From contig CALIMB010000086.1 in NCBI GenBank assembly GCA_938028665.1, positions 1 to 39,635 of the forward strand: DNA of 39,635 bases, written 5' to 3'. Below the pieces are notes generated by a model. That model was not told the origin of the DNA. It worked only from the letters and a program-made list of their open reading frames with translations, and searched no databases. A program made the position numbers and the translations under genes. This document shows, piece by piece, positions 29,615 through 38,426 of this stretch (position 1 is its first letter; every line of letters begins with the position of its first letter). The DNA comes from an uncultured Thermomicrobium sp. Lineage in GTDB: Bacteria; Chloroflexota; Chloroflexia; Thermomicrobiales; Thermomicrobiaceae.

Positions 29615-31299
29615 GCGCGGCAGCCCGTCCACAGTCGCTTGCTGGTGGAGGAGTGATTGCCAGGGAGGGGATCTTCCTGGCGGAGCAGCTGTGGCCAATT
29701 AAAGGACAGCTGGTGCTGGCGCTGGTTGGGTTGGCCATTGGCGGATTCATGGGCCTCATGCAGGCACTCGACCGCATCGGCATCGTGATCTATAAGGCGA
29801 TGCTGATGCAGACATACTATCAGGGGTTAACAATCCACGGGGTGCTTTTGGCATTTCTGTTCACATTCGCTTTCAATAATGCATTTGTCTCCCTTATGGC
29901 AATCCGAGGCTTCGAGCGACCTCTGGCAAGCACGTTTCTGGCCCAGGGTGCCTTCTGGACAATGCTTGTCGGGACGCTGCTCGCAGCATATGCGATTCTC
30001 ACAAATCAGGCGACGGTTCTCTTCACCTTTTATGCTCCCATGCGAGCGAGTTCACTGTTCTATCTTGGCGCGGCACTCCTTGTGATTTCCACTCTTCTGA
30101 CGGCACTGAATCTGGTACTGACACGACGGGCCTGGCAACGGGAGCATCCTGGCGAGCGGACACCGCTGCTTGGTTTCGTGGGTGTAGTCACCTATGTCAT
30201 GTGGACGTTGGCCACGCTGGGTGTGGTGGTGTTGGTGGTGTTCTTTCTCCTCCCGTGGTCGCTTGGTTGGCTGAAGACAACCGATCCGCAGTTCAACCGC
30301 ATTCTGTTTTGGTATACAGGACACCCGATTGTGTACTTTTGGCTGATGCCTGCTTACATCTCGTGGTATTTGCTTGTTCCTCGCCAAGTTGGCGGACGAG
30401 TGTTCAGCGATAGCCTTGTCCGGTTGGCGTTCATCCTGCTCCTCGTCTTTTCGGTTCCGACGGGTCTACACCATCAGTACGTTGATCCCGGCATTCCGAC
30501 CGTGATGAAGGTGGTGCATCTATTCACAACCTTTTCGGTCGTCTTCCCCAGTCTCGTCACAGCCTTCACTGTGATGGCAGCACTTGAGGACGGGGGTCGG
30601 GCACGTGGAGGCCGTGGACTTTTGGGCTGGATTTGGAAACTCCCCTGGGGGGATCCGAGTGTGGCCGCCCAGCTTCTGGCGATGCTGGTCTTTATCCTCG
30701 GTGGGGCAACCGGTATTGTTAACGCAAGTTACAACTTAAACAATGTTGTGCACAATACCTCGTTTGTGCCCGGTCACTTCCACATGACGGTTGGCACTGC
30801 GGTTGCCCTCTCATTCATCGGTATCAGTTATTGGCTTATCCCTTACCTCACTGGGCGTGAGCTGATGGGGCGACGCCTCGCGCTTGCTCAGGCCTGGCTG
30901 TGGTTTGTGGGGGTTCTTCTCTTCGCACGCGGGCAGATTGCTGCCGGTCTCCTTGGCGAGCCACGCCGTTCGTCGATTGGTGAGGCGCCCTATCGAGATC
31001 TTATCCATGCCGGCCTGGACAACTGGCTGACGGCAATCGGTGGGACCCTGATGGTGATTAGTGGTCTTCTCTACTTCATTGTCGTGCTTTGGACGATTTT
31101 CGGCGGACGACGACTTTCCCAACCGCTCGAAATTCCGATTGCTGAGATGCGCTTTGGCGCCCGCGAAACCTCACCACTCCTCGATCGCCTTGGGTTGTGG
31201 TTTGTGATTGCGGTCGTCTTGGTGGTCATTGCCTATCTTCCGCTCATTCTCCTCTACCTGCCTCTGCAAAGCGTGTCACCGCCTATCAAGGTCTACTGA
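29611..31299 (+). CDS. cbaA: Cytochrome ba3 oxidase subunit I
   Basis: A 562-residue catalytic subunit with 12-13 spans that reduces O2 to water and pumps protons. Haem b ligands are His76 (LTIHG) and His391. CuB ligands are His238 (GHPIVYFW, with cross-linked Tyr242), His287 and His288 (HHQY). Haem a3 ligand is His389 in VPGHFHMTVG. The GHPIVYFW form in place of GHPEVY (no glutamate) marks the B-type, ba3 class. Start ATG 29611 overlaps the subunit II stop. Followed by a hairpin terminator. Confidence 0.95.
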   Translation: MSAAARPQSLAGGGVIAREGIFLAEQLWPIKGQLVLALVGLAIGGFMGLMQALDRIGIVIYKAMLMQTYYQGLTIHGVLLAFLFTFAFNNAFVSLMAIRGFERPLASTFLAQGAFWTMLVGTLLAAYAILTNQATVLFTFYAPMRASSLFYLGAALLVISTLLTALNLVLTRRAWQREHPGERTPLLGFVGVVTYVMWTLATLGVVVLVVFFLLPWSLGWLKTTDPQFNRILFWYTGHPIVYFWLMPAYISWYLLVPRQVGGRVFSDSLVRLAFILLLVFSVPTGLHHQYVDPGIPTVMKVVHLFTTFSVVFPSLVTAFTVMAALEDGGRARGGRGLLGWIWKLPWGDPSVAAQLLAMLVFILGGATGIVNASYNLNNVVHNTSFVPGHFHMTVGTAVALSFIGISYWLIPYLTGRELMGRRLALAQAWLWFVGVLLFARGQIAAGLLGEPRRSSIGEAPYRDLIHAGLDNWLTAIGGTLMVISGLLYFIVVLWTIFGGRRLSQPLEIPIAEMRFGARETSPLLDRLGLWFVIAVVLVVIAYLPLILLYLPLQSVSPPIKVY

Positions 31300-31330
31300 G
31301 CAGTAGGCTGGGCTCAGCGAGAATACGGTG

Positions 31331-31353
31331 GGGCGAGGGGACATCCCTCGCCC
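31331..31353. terminator. Hairpin between convergent oxidase operon and TPP enzyme gene
   Basis: A perfect nine-base stem GGGCGAGGG/CCCTCGCCC with a five-base loop, 31 bases after the cbaA stop and 41 after the opposite gene's stop. No strong T-run follows on either side, so it would be a weak or factor-assisted terminator, usable from both directions. Confidence 0.6.
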
Positions 31354-31394
31354 TGGCTCGTTGTTGCAGCCGAAATTTCTGCCGGGGTCCCGTA

Positions 31395-33020
31395 TCAGCT
31401 TCGTCGTCCGGCCATAACAATGCCCCAAATGCTTGGCATCTCGCCGACGGGTACCTCGATAAGGATGGGGCGAGGATGGCGCACGGCATCTGCTACAACG
31501 TCGCGGAGTGCGTCGGGCGTCGAGACGCGTACGCCTTCAATTCCAAAACTCTCAGCGAGTTTGATGAAGTCGGGGTTGTACAGCTCTGATGCAATGAAGC
31601 GCCCTGCAAAACGTTCCTTTTGGATCCGGCGTACGTTGCCATAGGCGTTATCGTTGAATACAACAGTGATCACGTCGAGCCGATGCTGGACCATTGTGGC
31701 GAGCTCTGGCAAGTTATAGAAGAAGCCCCCGTCACCGTTGAGGGACAGCACCGGCCGGTCCGGATGGCCTGCTTTGGCTCCCAAGGCTGTAGCAAAGCCG
31801 TATCCCAGGGTACCCTGGTAGCCGGATGTCAGGAAGGTGCGTGGTTGGTAGACCGGAAACGCGTTCCAGGTCCAGTAGCCAACTTGGGTGCTCTCACTGA
31901 CCAGAATCCCTTCTTCGGGGAGTGCTTCCCGCAAGGCCATAGCGTAGGAGGCTTGTGGTTGCACCTCCCAGAGGAGATCGAAGATGCGCTCTTTCAGGGC
32001 GCGGAGTTCGGCACGCCGTGATTCTCGCTGGCGGTTATACAGCGGTAAACGGTTGAGCAAAGCGGCTAGCCCGCACTTGGCATCGGCGACGATCCCAAGT
32101 TTTGGTGGATGGTTGCGCCCAATCTCCTCAGGGTCGATGTCAAGCTGGATAACTGCTTGCTGACGCGGTCCCCACTCGGATGTTGCGGGCTGCAAAAAGC
32201 GCGTACCGACGACGAGAATGACATCGGCTTGTGGAGTCAGCTCACGTGCTGCCACCATGTTCTGTGCGAGGTCGTGTCGGTCATCCAGAGCCCCTTTCCC
32301 GTCCATTGTCAGCACGACGGGTGCTTCGAGAAGCTCAGCAACTGCTCGGAGCTCGTCCCAGGCTTCCGCGAGGAGCACACCGCCTCCGGCAAAGATAAGC
32401 GGCTTTTGGGCTTGCCCAAGCATCCGGGCAGCCTCTTCGACGAGGTCCGGATCGGGCTCTGGTCGCTCGGTGTGAGCAGGAGGGAGGAACTCGACATCAG
32501 CCGTCTTCTGCAGGATATCAGGTGGCAGCTCGAGAGCAACTGGCCGGGGCCGGCCGGTTTTCAGCTGGACGCACGCTTCATGGACGAGACTCGGAACAAG
32601 ATCGGGAGAGGGAGCCCGCGCAGCCCACTTCGTGACCGAGCGGAGTGCTTCAAGCTGGTGTGGAATCTCATGCAGTAAGCCCCGGCCTTTGCCGATCTGA
32701 TCAGACGGGATTTGCCCTGTGATGCAGAGAACCCGGGAGTTACACGCGTAGGCTGTTGCCAAGCCGGCCATTGCGTTCAGCACTCCCGGACCAGGCACAA
32801 CCAGGCAGACCCCGAGCTTGCCGGTCGAGCGTGCATAGCCGTCTGCCATATAGCTCGTGGCCTGTTCGTGTCGGGTGTGAATCACTCGGATGTGGTCGCG
32901 TGCCTCGTACAGCGCATCAAATGCCCAGTCCAGCTGCACACCGGGAAGACCGAAGACGACTTCGATTCCCTCTCGGATTAACTGTCCAACAAGCGCCTGG
33001 CCACCGGTGACCACTGGCAT
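31395..33020 (-). CDS. Thiamine-pyrophosphate-dependent enzyme, acetolactate synthase-like
   Basis: A 541-residue member of the acetolactate synthase / benzoylformate decarboxylase / glyoxylate carboligase superfamily. The catalytic glutamate is Glu52 in HTRHEQATSYMADGYAR. The middle domain has GGGVLLAEA, and the TPP-binding motif GDGGFFYN...VVFNDNAYGNV lies near residue 440. Domain order (PYR, central, PP) and length are normal. No ilvN small subunit or other branched-chain gene is adjacent, so a catabolic or 2-oxoacid decarboxylase role is as likely as acetolactate synthesis. A possible -10 (TACAAT, about 33155-33160) lies upstream without a clear -35. Confidence 0.85.
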   Translation of the reverse strand: MPVVTGGQALVGQLIREGIEVVFGLPGVQLDWAFDALYEARDHIRVIHTRHEQATSYMADGYARSTGKLGVCLVVPGPGVLNAMAGLATAYACNSRVLCITGQIPSDQIGKGRGLLHEIPHQLEALRSVTKWAARAPSPDLVPSLVHEACVQLKTGRPRPVALELPPDILQKTADVEFLPPAHTERPEPDPDLVEEAARMLGQAQKPLIFAGGGVLLAEAWDELRAVAELLEAPVVLTMDGKGALDDRHDLAQNMVAARELTPQADVILVVGTRFLQPATSEWGPRQQAVIQLDIDPEEIGRNHPPKLGIVADAKCGLAALLNRLPLYNRQRESRRAELRALKERIFDLLWEVQPQASYAMALREALPEEGILVSESTQVGYWTWNAFPVYQPRTFLTSGYQGTLGYGFATALGAKAGHPDRPVLSLNGDGGFFYNLPELATMVQHRLDVITVVFNDNAYGNVRRIQKERFAGRFIASELYNPDFIKLAESFGIEGVRVSTPDALRDVVADAVRHPRPILIEVPVGEMPSIWGIVMAGRRS

Positions 33021-33251
33021 TCTCAGTCTCCTCTCGGACAGACGACGCGAATCGCGCGCGACTCGATTGCTCCCGCGCCGGTGCGGTGCATCACTGCGTT
33101 CAGACCGCGGCGATCACTGCCGGATGGAACACCTCCGTGGCTGCCAATGCCACAGTGGTTCATTGTAAAGCACAGTCCTTAGGGCAGACGTATGGTTGCA
33201 GCCGGTGTCTGCACAGCTGTACTGAACGCGAAAAAACTCGTCGGTTGCAAC

Positions 33252-34097
33252 TCAGCGATGGTCGGATATCCAGCCGACACGACCGAGGAAGTCGAGGAGC
33301 GTTGCGTTGAAGACTTCTGGGTTGTCGACTGGGGCGCCGTGACCGGCACCTGGAATTTCCGTGACTTCAGCTTGTGGGAGAAGTTCAGAGAGTGCAACGA
33401 CGGTCTGGCGATAGGCTGGTTGTGTTTCTGCTCCGTAGACCAGGAGTGTTGGTCGCTGAATAGCCGCGAATGGCACGGGACCAGGATCGAATGTGAGGAC
33501 AGCGTCGATCCAGGCTGGTACGCTGAAGATATTGTGTCGCCATTCCTCCAGACGTCGCTGTCCGGCCTTGCGCATCCAGTCTTGACCGAGTCGTGGAATG
33601 AGGAAATGCGCGAGTGCGTCGTCGACCTTGCCCGCGGCCAGGAGTGCGCGCGTGAGTTCGGCAGAGCGGCGTAGGCGTTCCCGTTCATCTTCGCCAGCAA
33701 GCGCAGGCAATGATGGTTCAACAAGGACGAGAGCGTGGACGCGTTGGAGGCGCATCAGGGCCAACGCAAGGGCGATCGTCGCGCCTAAGGAGTTACCAAG
33801 GACAACTGCTTGCTCCACCTGTTCGGCATCCAAGACACTCAGGACATCAAGCGCGGCTTCTTCGATAGTCTGGCGTGGTAATGGTGGTGGACTCATGCCG
33901 TGACCCCGGAGGTGTGGGAGGAGCCACAAGAAGCGAGGAAGACGTAACACCTGATGAATCCAATTTGACGTCCCAACCAGGATCCCATGCAGGGCGAGGA
34001 TCGGTGGGCCGTCGGCAGCCACTCGTCGCTCGTAGGCCAGTTTTGCGCCGTTCGGTGTGACCGCCCAGCGGAGCTCGGTGACGCTCACCGCGGTCAT
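33252..34097 (-). CDS. Alpha/beta hydrolase
   Basis: A 281-residue serine hydrolase. LALHGILVG (oxyanion region), HLRGHGMS, the nucleophile elbow GNSLGA (Ser103) and the catalytic His253 in [11 protein letters not shown] are visible. Function within this very broad family (esterase, epoxide, C-C hydrolase) is open. ATG 34097 overlaps the sucB stop by four bases, so it is translated with the 2-oxoglutarate dehydrogenase genes. A thioesterase-like or lactone-opening task near acyl-CoA metabolism is conceivable but unsupported. Confidence 0.85.
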   Translation of the reverse strand: MTAVSVTELRWAVTPNGAKLAYERRVAADGPPILALHGILVGTSNWIHQVLRLPRFLWLLPHLRGHGMSPPPLPRQTIEEAALDVLSVLDAEQVEQAVVLGNSLGATIALALALMRLQRVHALVLVEPSLPALAGEDERERLRRSAELTRALLAAGKVDDALAHFLIPRLGQDWMRKAGQRRLEEWRHNIFSVPAWIDAVLTFDPGPVPFAAIQRPTLLVYGAETQPAYRQTVVALSELLPQAEVTEIPGAGHGAPVDNPEVFNATLLDFLGRVGWISDHR

Positions 34098-35416
34098 CCT
34101 TCGAGCAGCAGCCGCTCGGGATCCTCGATCAACTCCTTGACACGCACCAGAAAGAGGACTGCCTCGCGCCCGTCCACGATGCGATGGTCATAGGTGAGCG
34201 CGACGTACATCATCGGTCGGATCACGATCTCACCGTTCACGACGACTGGTCGTTCCTCGATTTTGTGCATCCCGAGGATACCGACCTGCGGTGGATTGAG
34301 GATCGGTGTGGAGAGGAGAGACCCAAAGACCCCTCCGTTGGTGATCGTGAAGGTGCCGCCGCTCAGTTCCTCCAGCGTGAGCCGGCGTTCGCGAGCTTTG
34401 CGCGCAAGTTCCTCAATTTCGCGCTCAATCTCGGCGAATGACTTGCGGTCGGCATCGCGTACAACCGGGACGACTAGCCCCTCGTCGGTCGCAACCGCGA
34501 TTCCGATATCGTAGTAGTACTTGACTACAATCTCGTCACCTTGGATTTCTGCGTTGAGTAATGGAAAGGCCTTGAGTGCGCCGACGACAGCCTTGGTGAA
34601 GAACGACATAAAACCGAGACCGACGCCATAGCGTTCGCGGAACTGTTGACGCCAGCGGTTGCGCAGAGCGATCACCGCGCTCATATCAATCTCGTTGAAG
34701 GTTGTGAGCATCGCGGCGGTGTGCTGAGCCTCGACCAATCGCCGGGCGATAGTCTTACGGCGCTGGCTCATCCGAATCCGTTCTTCGCGGCGACCCGTTG
34801 GCGCAAGCAGAGGCGGCAGTTCCGGGGCAGCTGCTGGGGGAGCCGGTGGAGGAGTGACTGGCGCGACTGGTGGGACGGTGGGAGCTGCTGGTGCTGCCGC
34901 ACCATCGGCTGCGCGCGGAGCAGTCTGGCGTTGTGCTACATAGCGGAGGACATCTTCGCGAGTCACACGTCCGCCTTCCCCACTTGGCGGTACTTCTGCC
35001 AGGTCGATTCCGTACTCCTCAGCGAGCCGACGAACAGCTGGTGTGGCCCGGACCAGTGGTGCTGTTCCCGGCATAACAGGTGTGGGAGCAGATGGAGGTG
35101 CGGCCGGAACTTCTGCTGGCGTGGGGCTTGGCGCGGCAGTGGCGACGGCGGCACCAGCTGGGGGTGCAGCAACTGCAACTGCTTCGGCAAGCAAAGCAAT
35201 GACCTCGCCAACCGTGACGGTCTCGCCCTCCTTTTTCAAGATGCGCTCGAGTACTCCAGCGTGGTCGGCGGTAACCTCAACATTCACTTTTTCTGTCTCG
35301 AGTTCAACGAGTACGTCACCGATGGCGACGGGGTCACCCTCCCGCTTTCGCCAGGCACCGATGACGGCCTCAACAATTGACTCCCCCATCTGTGGTACAC
35401 GCACTTCGATCGCCAT
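34094..35416 (-). CDS. sucB: Dihydrolipoamide succinyltransferase, E2 of 2-oxoglutarate dehydrogenase
   Basis: A 440-residue E2 core. The lipoyl domain (1-78) carries the lipoylation site Lys43 in ETEKVNVEV. An Ala/Pro linker follows, then the peripheral-subunit-binding domain (about 123-162, [17 protein letters not shown]), a second Ala/Pro-rich linker and the catalytic domain ending in [13 protein letters not shown] with the active-site His near 411. It sits 20 bases behind sucA, which settles the 2-oxo acid as 2-oxoglutarate rather than pyruvate or branched-chain. The E3 gene (lpd) is not in the window. Confidence 0.92.
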   Translation of the reverse strand: MAIEVRVPQMGESIVEAVIGAWRKREGDPVAIGDVLVELETEKVNVEVTADHAGVLERILKKEGETVTVGEVIALLAEAVAVAAPPAGAAVATAAPSPTPAEVPAAPPSAPTPVMPGTAPLVRATPAVRRLAEEYGIDLAEVPPSGEGGRVTREDVLRYVAQRQTAPRAADGAAAPAAPTVPPVAPVTPPPAPPAAAPELPPLLAPTGRREERIRMSQRRKTIARRLVEAQHTAAMLTTFNEIDMSAVIALRNRWRQQFRERYGVGLGFMSFFTKAVVGALKAFPLLNAEIQGDEIVVKYYYDIGIAVATDEGLVVPVVRDADRKSFAEIEREIEELARKARERRLTLEELSGGTFTITNGGVFGSLLSTPILNPPQVGILGMHKIEERPVVVNGEIVIRPMMYVALTYDHRIVDGREAVLFLVRVKELIEDPERLLLEG

Positions 35417-35436
35417 CGCCCACCCTCGTGTTCAAC

Positions 35437-38238
35437 TTAGGCCGGTAGAGCTGGCTCAGGGACGCCAGCGAAAGCCTCGGCAACGATCCGTGCCTGTTCC
35501 TGCTCGTGCATCTCAGCGAGGCCCTCGGCCGGACTTGCGCGCTCCGGTCGGCCGATGTAGCGCAGGGGCCGTTCGCCGAGTAGTGACTGCAGGCGCGGCT
35601 GCACGAACATCCATGCTCCCATATTTTTAGGTTCTTCTTGGAGCCACACCACATCGCGTGCATTGGGGTAGCGTGCGATGACTCTGGCTAGTTCCTCTTC
35701 TGGGAATGGGTAGAGTTCCTCGACGCGCACAATCGCAACGTGCCGCGCTTCGGAGAACAGTGGACTCGTCACGAGATCGACGTAGATCTTTCCGCTGCAG
35801 ATGATCAACCGCGTTACGTCTTCCCGGCGATCGGCAGCCAGCGGGTCATCGAGAACGGAGTGGAACGCACCTTCAGCCAGTTCGCGCACTGGAGACATCG
35901 CCTTTGGATGCCGAAGCAAGCTCTTCGGCGTCATGACGATCAAGGGACGCGGATCAAGGGTTCGCAAGGCTGCCTGGCGTCGCAAGAGATGGAAGTACTG
36001 GGCTGCCGTGGTGCAGTTGGCAATCCGCACGTTGTCCTCCGCTGCCAGCTGCAGGAACCGCTCCAAGCGGGCACTCGAGTGCTCTGGCCCCTGTCCCTCA
36101 TAGCCGTGAGGCAGGAGCAGCACCAGTGCGGAGCGTTGCCGCCACTTTGCCCAACCACTTACGATGAACTGGTCGATGATCACCTGAGCTACATTGGCAA
36201 AGTCACCAAATTGCGCTTCCCAGAGAACGAGCGCTTCAGGGGCCTGAACGCTGTACCCGTACTCGAAACCGAGTGGCCCTGTTTCGGAAAGTGGGCTATT
36301 GTAAACAGCGAAACTGGCCCGCGCGGCGGGCATCTGCTGCAGCGGGATGACTCGTTCTCCGGTCTCAAAATCGTAGAAGGCAACATGGCGCTGGCTGAAT
36401 GTCCCGCGAATGGTGTCCTGTCCCGACAACCGGATAGGAACACCCTCGGCAAGAAGTGAGGCGAACGCGAGAAGTTCGGCATGTGCCCAATCAATCATCT
36501 CCTCGCGTTCCACGACCTCAAGTCGACGTTGGAGCTGACGACGCAGTTTGGGATTCAGGTGAAACCTTTCTGGTAGGGTGTGTGCCTGGCGGTTGAGCTC
36601 TTTGAGCTGTTCGAGCGGTACAGCAGTTGACACGGCAATGACACTACGACCATTGTGGGAGGTCCCGTTGCCATACCGCGAGCTAGAGGCCTGGCTCAGC
36701 AACTTTTGGCGGATATCCTGAAGCTGAGCAACCTGGCGCTGCTCGAGTGCGGCCACCTCCTCTTCGGTCACAATTCCTTCGGCGATGAGTCGGCGTGCCC
36801 ACAGCTCGCGAACCGTGGGGTGTTGACCGATGTTGCGATACATCACTGGCTGGGTAAAGCTTGGCTCGTCACCCTCGTTGTGTCCCCAGCGGCGATACCC
36901 AATAAGGTCAATGAGGACGTCCTTGTGGAAGCGTTGGCGGTAGGCAAAGGCCAACCGCGCTGCGGTCAAGCAGGCCTCGGGATCGTCGGCGTTGACATGG
37001 AAGACTGGAATTTCGAACCCGCGAGCCGGATCAGAAGCGTAGAAAGTGGAGCGCCCCTCCTGTGGCTCGGTGGTGTATCCAAGTTGGTTATTGACGATAA
37101 TGTGGAGTGTTCCGCCTGTGGCGTAGCCAGGGATAGCGCTCATATTGAGCGTTTCAGCGACAATACCCTCGCCTGGGAACGCTGCGTCACCATGAATGAG
37201 GATGGGAAGACATGCGTCCACATCTTGAACAGGGAAGCCCGGCTCGGTGCGACGATCCTGAAGGGCACGTGCCATCCCTTCCACGACCGGATTGACAAAT
37301 TCCAGGTGGCTTGGATTATTGGCGAGGATGACCTGAAGCTCCCCGGAGGCGCGCACGCCTCCCATGTGGTACTTGACATCCCCGGTGTATCCCAGGGTGC
37401 CACCTTCCGTCAGTGCTGCCGGCTCCCGGTGATCCAATCCCATGAATTCGGCGAGGATCTGCTCGTAAGGTTTCCCTAATACATGGGCGAGGACGTTCAA
37501 GCGACCTCGATGGGCCATCCCCATCGCGACCTTCGGGATTCCTGTCTCCGCGACTTGCCGCAAGATCTCGTCAAGGATCGGCACCAGCATATCGGTGCCT
37601 TCAATCGAAAAGCGCTTCTGCCCGACAAACGTGCGGTGGAGATACCGCTCGAACACCTCGACAGCGGTCAAACGCTCGAGCAACTGGCGTTTGGCGGCAG
37701 CGTCCAAGCGGACGCGAAACCGCTCCGATTCGATGGCGTCCTCAAGCCACTCGCGCTCGGTCCGATCCTGAAGGTGGCCATAGTCATAGCCGATTGTTCC
37801 GCAGTAGATCTGCCGCAAGCGTTCAATCGCCTCTGCGGCAGAACGAGCCCCATAAGCCGCTGGTCCGCCAACCAGCGTCGCTGGGAGTTGTCCGAGATCT
37901 TCTGAGGTTAGACCGTGATAGGCTGGTTCGAGCGCTGGATCCCCTGGCGGTGGGCTGCCCAAAGGATCAAGCTGTGCCGCCCGATGTCCGCGGTGGCGAA
38001 TGCGTTGTGCAAGCTGGACAACTGCGGTGATCTTAGAAAAATCGAACGCCGGCCCTGCGACTGCAGCGGCCGGCGCCGGAGCCCCGAGCTGTTCAAGACG
38101 AGGTCCCCACTGCTCAAAGAATGCGCGCCAGCTCGGATCAACCGACGCCGGATCTCGGCGATAGTCTTCATAGAGGTCCAGGATGTAACCAACGTTCAAC
38201 CCTGTCAGTCGCTCGAGCGCCTCCTGAACGTCCACCAT
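35437..38238 (-). CDS. sucA: 2-oxoglutarate dehydrogenase E1 component
   Basis: A 933-residue TPP enzyme that decarboxylates 2-oxoglutarate and passes the succinyl group to SucB in the citric acid cycle. The N-terminal peripheral helix (NVGYILDLYEDYRRDPASVDPSWRAFFEQWG) is the E2-contact region. GMAHRGRLNVLAHVLGKPYE, HGDAAFPGEGIVAETLNMS with NNQLGYTT, and a C-terminal RVEELYPFPEEELARVI are the family landmarks. Length is standard. ATG 38238 has GGTGGG upstream; an in-frame extension to 38322 crosses the leader hairpin and is unlikely. First gene of a sucA-sucB-hydrolase operon. Confidence 0.95.
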   Translation of the reverse strand: MVDVQEALERLTGLNVGYILDLYEDYRRDPASVDPSWRAFFEQWGPRLEQLGAPAPAAAVAGPAFDFSKITAVVQLAQRIRHRGHRAAQLDPLGSPPPGDPALEPAYHGLTSEDLGQLPATLVGGPAAYGARSAAEAIERLRQIYCGTIGYDYGHLQDRTEREWLEDAIESERFRVRLDAAAKRQLLERLTAVEVFERYLHRTFVGQKRFSIEGTDMLVPILDEILRQVAETGIPKVAMGMAHRGRLNVLAHVLGKPYEQILAEFMGLDHREPAALTEGGTLGYTGDVKYHMGGVRASGELQVILANNPSHLEFVNPVVEGMARALQDRRTEPGFPVQDVDACLPILIHGDAAFPGEGIVAETLNMSAIPGYATGGTLHIIVNNQLGYTTEPQEGRSTFYASDPARGFEIPVFHVNADDPEACLTAARLAFAYRQRFHKDVLIDLIGYRRWGHNEGDEPSFTQPVMYRNIGQHPTVRELWARRLIAEGIVTEEEVAALEQRQVAQLQDIRQKLLSQASSSRYGNGTSHNGRSVIAVSTAVPLEQLKELNRQAHTLPERFHLNPKLRRQLQRRLEVVEREEMIDWAHAELLAFASLLAEGVPIRLSGQDTIRGTFSQRHVAFYDFETGERVIPLQQMPAARASFAVYNSPLSETGPLGFEYGYSVQAPEALVLWEAQFGDFANVAQVIIDQFIVSGWAKWRQRSALVLLLPHGYEGQGPEHSSARLERFLQLAAEDNVRIANCTTAAQYFHLLRRQAALRTLDPRPLIVMTPKSLLRHPKAMSPVRELAEGAFHSVLDDPLAADRREDVTRLIICSGKIYVDLVTSPLFSEARHVAIVRVEELYPFPEEELARVIARYPNARDVVWLQEEPKNMGAWMFVQPRLQSLLGERPLRYIGRPERASPAEGLAEMHEQEQARIVAEAFAGVPEPALPA

Positions 38239-38279
38239 AGCACCCACCCACCTCGCGTGCTGTCGCTCCGACACCGTTT

Positions 38280-38327
38280 CTTCGGTGGGAAGGCCACCTG
38301 GTTGCGGGGACCTTTTCCCCACCGAAG
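38280..38327 (-). promoter_or_regulatory. Long hairpin in the sucA leader
   Basis: Ten-base perfect arms CTTCGGTGGG (38280-38289) and CCCACCGAAG (38318-38327) are extended inwards by AAGG/CCTT after a three-base bulge. It ends 42 bases before the sucA ATG. It could be an RNA control element, a processing site, or a transcript end from the upstream FAD gene, though no T-run follows. Confidence 0.45.
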
Positions 38328-38426
38328 CTGCGGATGCCGCATATCAATGATACCTCTGAAAGCTGCACGACGGTGTAGCATTGCTCGATTTTCTTGCACG
38401 ACCTATAAGGAGGCCTTTTACCCGCG

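Noticed and set aside
36655-37479. 274-codon plus-strand open frame
   Set aside because: Wholly antisense to sucA, with no ribosome site or recognisable motif.
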